The notes under the pieces: model-generated
Databases searched by the model: none
Told to the model about the DNA's origin: nothing
What the model saw: only the letters and a program-made list of their open reading frames with translations
Shown: positions 57,732 to 64,000 of the stretch, piece by piece
Position numbering within the stretch: the first letter of the stretch is position 1
Layout of the letters: every line of letters starts with the position of its first letter
Position numbers and translations under genes: made by a program
Source: Mycobacterium sp. E796
Lineage (GTDB): Bacteria; Actinomycetota; Actinomycetes; Mycobacteriales; Mycobacteriaceae
DNA: 64,000 nt
Assembly (NCBI RefSeq): GCF_001672815.1
Contig: NZ_LZKK01000379.1
Location: 1 to 64,000 of the forward strand
Direction: 5' to 3'

Positions 57732-58475
57732 TCACATCACCGCTCCGCCGTTGACGCCCAGCACCTGACCGGTGATGAAGCCCGCATCGTCAGAACACAG
57801 AAATCCGACCGCTGCGGCGATGTCGGCTCCGGTGCCCAGACGGCCCATCGGGATATTCCTGGCGATCTCCGCGTTGGACTTCACAAATCCCGCCTCCTGC
57901 GCCTGGAGCTGCATCGGTGTTTCGATGCCGGACGGCGGGATGTTGTTGACGGTGATCCCGTGCATTGCGTATTCGCGGGCCAGCGATTTGGTGAGGGTGA
58001 TGACCGCGCCCTTGGACGCCGCGTAATGGGCGGCGAACGGCGATCCGCGCTGGGCGCTCGACGACGAGATCATCACGATCCGGCCCCATTTCGCGGCGAC
58101 CATGTCGGGAATAGCGACTTGGCAGCAGTGAAAGGTGCCGGTCAGGTTGACGTCGATGATCTTGGCCCACGACTCGGCGGTGATCTCGGTAAACGGGGAG
58201 TGCCCGAACGTGCCGGCACTCGTCACCAGGATCGAGACCGGGCCCAGCTCACTACGCACCTTGGCGAACGCCTGCTCGACGGCGCCCCGGTCCGTCACGT
58301 CGGCGCCGACTCCGATGGCCGCGACACCCGCCGCACGCAAATCCTCGGTGACGCGTTGCGCGCCTTGCTCATTGACGTCGAGGACCGCGACATGGTGGCC
58401 GCGCCGGCCCAGCTCGTGGCACGTCGACTCACCCATGCCCGATGCGCCCCCGGTCACAACGCAGACCTTGTTCAC
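57732..58475 (-). CDS. SDR family NAD(P)-dependent oxidoreductase
   Basis: 247 residues, classical SDR. TGGASGMGESTC, VTSAGTFGHS (NAG variant), ISSSSAQRG with catalytic Ser, and YAASKGAVI. The C-terminus ends TGQVLGVNGGAVM. It overlaps the ferredoxin gene by 4 bp and lies 43 bp upstream of a Rieske oxygenase. It could oxidise a hydroxylated product of the oxygenases. Confidence 0.93.
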   Translation of the reverse strand: MNKVCVVTGGASGMGESTCHELGRRGHHVAVLDVNEQGAQRVTEDLRAAGVAAIGVGADVTDRGAVEQAFAKVRSELGPVSILVTSAGTFGHSPFTEITAESWAKIIDVNLTGTFHCCQVAIPDMVAAKWGRIVMISSSSAQRGSPFAAHYAASKGAVITLTKSLAREYAMHGITVNNIPPSGIETPMQLQAQEAGFVKSNAEIARNIPMGRLGTGADIAAAVGFLCSDDAGFITGQVLGVNGGAVM

Positions 58476-58792
58476 TCGTAAACCACCCGCACCGTGCGGC
58501 TAGTCGGCAGCGCCTGACAGGTCAGCACCCAGCCCTCCTCCACCTCGTCATCTTCAAGCGCGTCGTTGTTGATCATCCGGGCGCTGCCCTCGGTCAAGCG
58601 AGCCATACACGTTCCGCAGTTCCCGACTTCGCACGACGACGGCGGGCTCAGATCCGCCATGCGGGCCGTCTGCAGCAACGTGTCGCCAGGGCTGTAGGTC
58701 ACGGTGATGGTGCACCGGTCGAGCTCGATGGTCACCTCTGCTGTGACGACGTGGGGATCGGCCGGCTGCACGGTAGCGCGGGAATCTTGCAT
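58472..58792 (-). CDS. Plant-type [2Fe-2S] ferredoxin
   Basis: 106 residues. The cluster motif is CEVGNCGTC (Cys54, Cys59, Cys62) with the fourth Cys in WVLTCQALP (Cys92). This is the vertebrate/plant-type fold used with Rieske oxygenases. No reductase domain or reductase gene is adjacent. The operator-like sequence begins only 11 bp upstream of the ATG, so repression of this and following genes is likely. The SDR gene follows with a 4-bp overlap. Confidence 0.92.
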   Translation of the reverse strand: MQDSRATVQPADPHVVTAEVTIELDRCTITVTYSPGDTLLQTARMADLSPPSSCEVGNCGTCMARLTEGSARMINNDALEDDEVEEGWVLTCQALPTSRTVRVVYE

Positions 58793-58802
58793 CGTTGGCC
58801 AC

Positions 58803-58833
58803 AGTATCAACTACTTGCGATTAATCTCAAGTA
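58803..58833. promoter_or_regulatory. Candidate MarR operator upstream of ferredoxin
   Basis: Contains a 22-bp dyad TACTTG-C-GATTAATC-T-CAAGTA at 58812-58833. The reverse complement of 58803-58822 is identical over 20 bp to 62219-62238 in the Rieske oxygenase/aldehyde dehydrogenase promoter. Both lie in the same locus as the MarR gene. Confidence 0.75.
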
Positions 58834-58846
58834 CTAGAGACGTGAA

Positions 58847-59299
58847 TCAGCCCTCGATGTTGTCTTTGAACAACTCGTGGCCGGTGCCCTTTTCGACCAC
58901 CCTCGCGAGCAGTTCACGCAGGGTTTCCTGCTCCTCGCCGCTGAGTACACCGAAGACCTCCTCGTGCGCGGTCAGGGCGTCACCCAGCACCCTCGCCACG
59001 ACGTCGCGTCCTTCGTCGGTGAGGTAGGCCTGCAGAATGCGCTTGTGTTGGGGGTCCTGCTTGCGTTCAACCAGGCCGCGGCGCTCGAGCGCGGTGAGAG
59101 CCAGTTGAACACCCTGCGGGCTGATCAGCAGACGTCGGGCGAGTTCGGCGCCCGACAGTCCGGGTTCGTTGGAGAGCTGACGCAGCACACCGATCTGGGC
59201 CGTGCTGACACCGTGGCTGCTGATCGCGTCGTTCACGCTGGTCAGCGAGAAGTAGAACGCCTGCTTGAGCAACCACAGGAGGTTTTCGGTGAGTTCCAT
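58847..59299 (-). CDS. MarR family transcriptional regulator
   Basis: 150 residues. The winged HTH includes LSGAELARRLLISPQGVQLALTALERRGLVER and the wing KQDPQHKRILQAYLT. The start ATG at 59299 follows AAGGAG. It sits inside the operon it probably controls, between the amidohydrolase and ferredoxin genes. MarR proteins typically bind phenolic or acyl-CoA ligands to relieve repression. Binding to the 20-bp repeated site is inferred. Confidence 0.92.
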   Translation of the reverse strand: MELTENLLWLLKQAFYFSLTSVNDAISSHGVSTAQIGVLRQLSNEPGLSGAELARRLLISPQGVQLALTALERRGLVERKQDPQHKRILQAYLTDEGRDVVARVLGDALTAHEEVFGVLSGEEQETLRELLARVVEKGTGHELFKDNIEG

Positions 59300-59319
59300 G
59301 CCGGTCTCCTTGTCCCGAT

Positions 59320-60567
59320 TCACGCGGCCAGCTCCCTGAAAATCCGGCCGTCCTTCATGACGAATGAGACGTCCAGCGTGGTGGCGATGTCCTGAGACGG
59401 ATCACCGGGTACGGCGATGATGTCGGCGAGGTAACCCGGCGCCAGCCGGCCCAACTCGTGATCGGCCTCGACGAGTTCGGCCGCCACGACTGTCGCGGCC
59501 CGGATCGCTTGCATGGGAGTCATCCCGCGCGCCACCAGCGCTCCCAGCTCCTTGGCGTTCTGGCCGTGCGGGATTGCCGGTGCGTCGGTGCCGCACGCGA
59601 TCCGCACTCCGGCCGCAATTGCTTTGGGCAACATCGCCTTTGCACGGGGAAAGACTTCCTCGGCCTTCTTCCGAAGTTCGGGCGCAATCCGGTCGATCGC
59701 CATCGCCTCCGTCAGATAGGTGGTGGAAACCAGGAAGGTGCCGTGGTCGACCATCATCTGGATCGTCTCGTCGCTGGCCAGAAACCCGTGTTCGATGCAG
59801 TCGATCCCGGCGCGAATGCACGCTTGGATCGCGGTATCGCCGACGGCGTGCGCGGCGACCCGCACCCCGGCGCGGTGGGCCTCGTCCGCGATCGCGGCGA
59901 ACTCCGCATCGGAATACTGCTGGGCGCCCGGAGCGGTGCTGTGCGACATGACGCCCCCCGACGCCGAGACCTTGATCAGCTTGGCGCCGTGGCGAATCTG
60001 GTAGCGGACGCAGGCGATGACGTCGGGCACACCGTTCGCGATGCCTTCGGCGATGGACAACGGCATGATCCCGGGTGCCAGCCGCTGAAACACTGTCGGG
60101 TCCAGGTGCCCGCCGTAAGGGGTGACGGCATGGCCCGCGGGATAGATGCGGGGGCCGATGTGCCAGCCCTGGTCGATGGCACGCTGCAGCGCGACGTCCA
60201 GCAGGTAGCCGCCGGTCTTGACCATGAGCCCGAGGTTGCGCACGGTGGTGAAGCCGGCGTCCAGCGTGGTGAGTGCATTCACCGCGCCCCGCAATGTGCG
60301 ATAGGCAGGATCGTCCTGCACGCCGTGCATCGGTGCCGGGAGGCCCTCGGGGCCGCCGGGTCCGCCGATCAGCAGGTTGAGTTCCATGTCCATCAGGCCG
60401 GGTAGGAGCGTGACGTCCCCAAGCTCCACCACCGTGGCCGGATCCGGCTGTGACCCTTCGGGATTGACGGCGCTGATGCGCTGCCCGTCGATGACCACGA
60501 CGGCCGGGGAGCGCACCCGACCGGCGTCGACGTCAGCCCAGCGCGCTGCCCGAAGGACAATTGTCAC
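59320..60567 (-). CDS. Amidohydrolase superfamily protein lacking the N-terminal HxH motif
   Basis: 415 residues, similar to imidazolonepropionase/Xaa-Pro dipeptidase-type amidohydrolases. Later metal-site blocks are intact: KLIKVSASGG, AAHAVGDTAI, CIEHGFL and CGTDAPAIPHG. The first motif, normally PGLIDxHxH, reads PGLMDMELNLL, so both histidines are replaced by Glu and Asn. This suggests a mononuclear site or altered chemistry. The GTG start overlaps the small protein stop (GTGA). Encoded between the first Rieske pair and MarR. Confidence 0.88.
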   Translation of the reverse strand: MTIVLRAARWADVDAGRVRSPAVVVIDGQRISAVNPEGSQPDPATVVELGDVTLLPGLMDMELNLLIGGPGGPEGLPAPMHGVQDDPAYRTLRGAVNALTTLDAGFTTVRNLGLMVKTGGYLLDVALQRAIDQGWHIGPRIYPAGHAVTPYGGHLDPTVFQRLAPGIMPLSIAEGIANGVPDVIACVRYQIRHGAKLIKVSASGGVMSHSTAPGAQQYSDAEFAAIADEAHRAGVRVAAHAVGDTAIQACIRAGIDCIEHGFLASDETIQMMVDHGTFLVSTTYLTEAMAIDRIAPELRKKAEEVFPRAKAMLPKAIAAGVRIACGTDAPAIPHGQNAKELGALVARGMTPMQAIRAATVVAAELVEADHELGRLAPGYLADIIAVPGDPSQDIATTLDVSFVMKDGRIFRELAA

Positions 60568-60902
60568 GGCACGGGCTCGGACACGCAGTCCAGGGTGGAA
60601 GCACCGGAATCCGGAACCCGGGGTTGCTTCCAGCACTCCACCGGAAATGACACCATGATCATCGAATACAGCAGGTGCATGAGATTGAGGACATCGTCCG
60701 GCAGGTCATCAAGGGGGAACTTGTCGCAGAAGGCCAGGGCCTCCTCGGCGCGGGGGGTGATCGCGTCGTAGAACGTCTTCATCTCGGTCATGGAGCTGGC
60801 CAGCCGTTTGGCGTAACGCTCGGGTTCGGTGGGCAGGCACCACTCCGCAAACGGCTCCAGGTCGGCGAATTCCGTTGGCAGCTTGGCGGACACCGCGTTC
60901 AC
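60564..60902 (-). CDS. Small Rieske-oxygenase-associated protein, 112 residues
   Basis: Paralogue of the protein at 56082, with the same blocks MKTFYDAITPRAEEALAFCDKFPLDDLP, LNLMHLLYSMIM and terminal EPVP. The start overlaps the upstream Rieske oxygenase stop by 4 bp, so it is translationally coupled. The repeated pairing with an oxygenase implies a functional association. Family not recognised. Confidence 0.85.
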   Translation of the reverse strand: MNAVSAKLPTEFADLEPFAEWCLPTEPERYAKRLASSMTEMKTFYDAITPRAEEALAFCDKFPLDDLPDDVLNLMHLLYSMIMVSFPVECWKQPRVPDSGASTLDCVSEPVP

Positions 60903-62164
60903 ACTCCTGCCTTGGTTCGTTGATACTCGTCGATCCAGGCCGCGGTCTCCTTGTGCAGGTGACGCAACAGGATTTCCTGGTCGTTGAGCAGAAACTCGTC
61001 GATCGCCCGTGACTCGATCATGCTTTGGGTCGCCTCCAGGGTGTTGGCGTCCTGCAGTCCGTACTCCTTGAACGTCACCGCCGCCAGTTCCTGCGCGACG
61101 CGGTCACGAGGCGTGCGTGGCTGCGGGAAATACAACGTCCCCTCGAACACGTGGCTGTCATACGACGTCGGCCAATAGTGGTAGGTCAGATACCAGCCTT
61201 GGCCCCAGAACAGCATGACGAAGTTGGGAAACAGCTGGAACGAATCCAGGCCCCACGGATCACATTTCGCCGGATTGAGCCCCGCCGGCATCTCTCCTAG
61301 GTCCGGCTTTTCCCAGGGGCCGAACAACCCGCTGCGGCAGATGTCGTCGATGGGCTTGCGCATCTCGTCCGGCATCTCCCAGGCCCGCACCCCCGACGTG
61401 CTGACCAGCCGGTGCGGACCGTCCAGGCGGTAGTGCGGGGCCTCGAAGCCGGCCTCGGCGGCCGCCTTGGAGTAGGCGGTCGGCGACTGGTTCGCATGCA
61501 GCACCGGCGCGTGGTAGAACTCCTGGAACGCGTCCATGTAGAGCTTCCAATTCGCCTTCACCTGCGATCTGTAGTGCCAACGTGACGTCAGCTTCCCGAA
61601 CGGGTAGCCCTCTAACCCCGTCACCATCGGCCCGAGAAACTCTCGCAACGACTGTGCTGGTTGCTGCGCGAAGTTGATGAATATGAAGCCTTCCCAGACG
61701 TCGCAGTGCACCGGCACCAGCCCGTAGCGGCTCTTGTCGAGGTTGAAAAACTCCTCCTCCTGTTGCACGAACGTCAGGTTGCCATCGAGGTCGTAGCGCC
61801 AGGCGTGGTACTTGCAGGTGAATTGGCGGCACACGCCGCTGGTCTCCTCCAGCGGCATGTCGTTCCAGACCAGCTTGTTGCCGCGGTGCCGGCAGATGTT
61901 GTGGAAGGCGTTGACCTCTCCAGAAGCATTGCGCACCAGAACGACCGACGTTTTGGCTACCTTGAGCTCCTTGGTGAAGTAGCTGCCCTTACGCGGAAGC
62001 TGTTCCACCCGGCCGACATTCAGCCACGCGCGCTTGAATATCGCCGCCCGCTCCAATTCGTAGATCTCCGGGCTGATGGAGTCTTCGTAGGACACGGGCC
62101 CGGTGCCCAGTTCCGGGTAATGCTGCGTCCAGCTGCCCTCCGGGGGCTTAGGGAAGCGAGCCAC
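60899..62164 (-). CDS. Rieske non-heme iron oxygenase, alpha-type
   Basis: 421 residues from GTG 62164, preceded by AGGAGAGG. Rieske cluster CRHRG (Cys91, His93) and CKYHAW (Cys117, His120; Ala replaces the usual Gly). Iron site DAFQEFYHAPVLH (Asp211, Glu215, His218, His223). It aligns with the paralogue at 56420 without gaps in this part but differs in the substrate-side region. First gene of the ten-gene minus-strand operon; its promoter carries the 20-bp repeat 55 bp upstream of the start. Confidence 0.93.
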   Translation of the reverse strand: MARFPKPPEGSWTQHYPELGTGPVSYEDSISPEIYELERAAIFKRAWLNVGRVEQLPRKGSYFTKELKVAKTSVVLVRNASGEVNAFHNICRHRGNKLVWNDMPLEETSGVCRQFTCKYHAWRYDLDGNLTFVQQEEEFFNLDKSRYGLVPVHCDVWEGFIFINFAQQPAQSLREFLGPMVTGLEGYPFGKLTSRWHYRSQVKANWKLYMDAFQEFYHAPVLHANQSPTAYSKAAAEAGFEAPHYRLDGPHRLVSTSGVRAWEMPDEMRKPIDDICRSGLFGPWEKPDLGEMPAGLNPAKCDPWGLDSFQLFPNFVMLFWGQGWYLTYHYWPTSYDSHVFEGTLYFPQPRTPRDRVAQELAAVTFKEYGLQDANTLEATQSMIESRAIDEFLLNDQEILLRHLHKETAAWIDEYQRTKAGV

Positions 62165-62218
62165 AACCTCTCCTATCCGTAGGAGTCCGTCGGGCCGACG
62201 GTATATGCTGATCACCAG

Positions 62219-62238
62219 AATCGCAAGTAGTTGATACT
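62219..62238. promoter_or_regulatory. Candidate MarR operator in divergent promoter
   Basis: AATCGCAAGTAGTTGATACT, identical over 20 bp to the reverse complement of 58803-58822 upstream of the ferredoxin gene. It lies in the 95-bp gap between the divergent oxygenase and aldehyde dehydrogenase genes, placing both under likely common control. Confidence 0.75.
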
Positions 62239-62259
62239 CGGCAGACGAAGGGTCACAAG

Positions 62260-63669
62260 GTGCGGTCGCAGGCCAAGCTCATCGAAGTCATCTCACCCCA
62301 CACCGAGCAGACAATCGCCGAATTCCCTGCCGCGACACCCGCCGACGTCGACGAAGCCGTCAACGCCGCGCGCACCGCCTTCGACGCGGGAGGCTGGGGC
62401 ACGAGCAGACCCTCCGATCGCATCGCCGCGGTCCGCCGGCTCGCCGACGTCTACGACCAACGGCGCACCGAGATGGCCGAGACGATTACCGCCGAGATCG
62501 GCGCTCCCATCACCTTCGCCCAGCGCGCGCAGGTCGGTCTACCCGCCATGATGATCAACGCATTCTGCGACCTGGCCGAGCGCCATCAATGGCAAGAGAG
62601 CCGCGCCGGCTTTTTCGGCGCCGACGTAGTGGTCCAGAAGCAACCGGTCGGCGTAGTCGCAGCGATTGTCCCGTGGAACATGCCGCAATTTCTGATCATT
62701 ACAAAGCTGGTGCCCGCGCTGCTGGCCGGGTGCACGGTGGTACTCAAGCCCGCACCCGAATCGCCTTTGGATGCACTGCTTTTAGCGGAGATGATCGAAC
62801 AAGCCGGTCTGCCTGAAGGCGTGGTCAGCGTGGTACCCGGCGACGCCGCGGTTGGCGAACTCCTCGTCGCGCACGCGAAAGTCGACAAGGTGTCGTTCAC
62901 CGGATCCACGACCGCGGGCCGGGCGGTAGCCGCCGCATGCGCCGCCCACCTGACCAAGGTCAGCCTCGAACTCGGCGGAAAATCCGCCGCCATCGTGCTC
63001 GACGACGCCGAACCCGACAAGGTGGCCACCGGCATCCGGTCGGCCAGCCTGTCCAACAGCGGCCAGATCTGCAACGCGCTGACCCGAGTGCTCGTACCAG
63101 CACACCGCCACGACGAGTACGTCGACTCGCTCGCATCCGAGATGGCCAACCTGATTGTTGGCGACCCAAACGATCCCGCCACCCAACTCGGCCCCCTGGT
63201 ATCGCAACGTCAACAAAGACGCGTCCGCGACTACATCCAGGTGGGTGAACGAGAAGGCGCCCGGCTCGTCGTCGGGGGCGCCGGCATGCCCAACGGCCTC
63301 GAACGCGGATGGTACGTCCAACCCACCCTCTTCGCCGCCGCCGACAACGCCATGCGCATCGCCCGCGAAGAGATATTTGGGCCCGTGATCACCGTCATCC
63401 CCTACCGCGACGAGGACGATGCGGTGGCCATTGCCAACGACTCCGACTATGGCCTTGCCGGTTCCGTGTGGACCGGCGACACCGAGCGAGCCATGGCGAT
63501 CGCCGGGCGCATCCGCACCGGAACCCTTGGGATCAATCAGGGCTACACCATGGACCCCTTCGCACCGTTCGGCGGCGTCAAAGCCAGCGGTTACGGTCGC
63601 GAGCTGGGCCCCGAAGGGCTCGACGGCTATCTGGAAACCAAGTCCATCGCCGTCTTGCCCGGCGGATGA
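62260..63669 (+). CDS. NAD(P)-dependent aldehyde dehydrogenase
   Basis: 469 residues. Catalytic Cys in SGQICNALTR, Glu in LELGGKSAAIV, cofactor motif VSFTGSTTAGRAV and IVPWNMPQF. The GTG start at 62260 is supported by GAAGGG and by family alignment. It would oxidise an aldehyde intermediate to the acid. It diverges from the Rieske oxygenase operon and shares the MarR-type site. Substrate unknown. Confidence 0.94.
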   Translation: MRSQAKLIEVISPHTEQTIAEFPAATPADVDEAVNAARTAFDAGGWGTSRPSDRIAAVRRLADVYDQRRTEMAETITAEIGAPITFAQRAQVGLPAMMINAFCDLAERHQWQESRAGFFGADVVVQKQPVGVVAAIVPWNMPQFLIITKLVPALLAGCTVVLKPAPESPLDALLLAEMIEQAGLPEGVVSVVPGDAAVGELLVAHAKVDKVSFTGSTTAGRAVAAACAAHLTKVSLELGGKSAAIVLDDAEPDKVATGIRSASLSNSGQICNALTRVLVPAHRHDEYVDSLASEMANLIVGDPNDPATQLGPLVSQRQQRRVRDYIQVGEREGARLVVGGAGMPNGLERGWYVQPTLFAAADNAMRIAREEIFGPVITVIPYRDEDDAVAIANDSDYGLAGSVWTGDTERAMAIAGRIRTGTLGINQGYTMDPFAPFGGVKASGYGRELGPEGLDGYLETKSIAVLPGG

Positions 63670-63711
63670 CCGCGAATCTCCGTGGACGCGAACGGATTAG
63701 CACTGGCGTAG

Positions 63712-64000
63712 TCAGACCGCCGTGGTGCCGCCGTCGACCATCAACTCCATACCATTGACGTAGCTCGAGTCGTCCGAGGCGAGAAACAGCGCGACCGATG
63801 CAATCTCCTCAGGGCTGCCCATCTTTCCCCGCGGGATCATTGCCTCAAACTGCGCCTTGGTCTCCTCGTCGAACAACTGCTCCTGTATCGGCGTGGCGAC
63901 CTGGCCCGGGGTCAGCACGTTGACCCGAATCCTCCTGTCCTTCAACTCGTTCAACCACACGCGGGCGTAAGCGTGGAGCACAGCCTTGCTCGCCGCGTAC
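63712..64000 (-). CDS. SDR family oxidoreductase, partial (N-terminus outside window)
   Basis: C-terminal 95 or so residues of a classical SDR. The window edge falls at the active site YAASKAVLHAY. The rest reads RVNVLTPGQVATPI and SSYVNGMELMVDGG. It is convergent with the aldehyde dehydrogenase, 42 bp away. Family certain; substrate unknown. Confidence 0.9.
   Translation of the reverse strand, partial: YAASKAVLHAYARVWLNELKDRRIRVNVLTPGQVATPIQEQLFDEETKAQFEAMIPRGKMGSPEEIASVALFLASDDSSYVNGMELMVDGGTTAV

Overview
The window looks like chromosome from a mycobacterium. Diagnostic content is a complete yrbEAB-mceABCDEF locus with two Mce-associated proteins, a PPE and a PE-PPE protein, an MPT51/antigen-85-type protein, two DUF732-type secreted proteins and several F420-type luciferase-like oxidoreductases. 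DNA is high-GC, with GTG/TTG starts and many 4-bp stop/start overlaps. The species cannot be fixed from sequence alone. I saw no rRNA, tRNA, insertion sequence, phage gene or CRISPR array.

Layout. (1) 1-3146, minus strand: an MPT51-like gene cut by the window edge, a 36-residue ORF just ahead of it, a cytochrome P450 and an Lrp/AsnC regulator. (2) 3276-8065, plus strand: a fused indolepyruvate:ferredoxin oxidoreductase and a ferredoxin reductase. (3) 8076-11680: an amidohydrolase, a class III extradiol dioxygenase overlapping a Rieske ferredoxin, and an IclR regulator. (4) 35691 down to 12011: about 23.7 kb of co-directional minus-strand genes. These run through two Mas proteins, a Rieske dioxygenase alpha/beta pair, a C-C hydrolase, LLM oxidoreductases, an M24 peptidase-fold protein, a threonine-synthase-like PLP enzyme, a dihydroxyphthalate-decarboxylase-like protein, a 2-oxopent-4-enoate hydratase type enzyme, a hydroxyacyl-CoA dehydrogenase, YrbEA/B, MceA-F, an IlvE paralogue and a P450. 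(5) 35848-49581, a mixed housekeeping and surface segment: CAP protein, RidA, DUF732 proteins, MFS exporter, glycogen phosphorylase, dienoyl-CoA-reductase-like SDR, PE-PPE, PPE and a large membrane patatin. (6) 49594-64000, a second catabolic locus in two operons. One (53839 to 49594) has an SDR, an acetoacetate-decarboxylase-like protein and two amidohydrolases, divergent from an IclR gene. The other (62164 to 54873) has two Rieske oxygenase plus small-protein pairs, an amidohydrolase, MarR, 2Fe-2S ferredoxin, SDR, TauD and an EthD-like protein, divergent from an aldehyde dehydrogenase.

How it may work together (inference). Region 4 reads as an Mce importer co-transcribed with enzymes that would oxidise and cleave an imported aromatic or polycyclic compound. 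The ferredoxin, reductase and ring-cleavage enzyme sit in regions 2-3 on the opposite strand. Region 6 has its own electron-transfer protein and regulators. A 20-bp sequence is identical upstream of the ferredoxin gene and in the promoter between the Rieske oxygenase and aldehyde dehydrogenase genes, which points to one MarR-controlled regulon. Substrates cannot be named from sequence.
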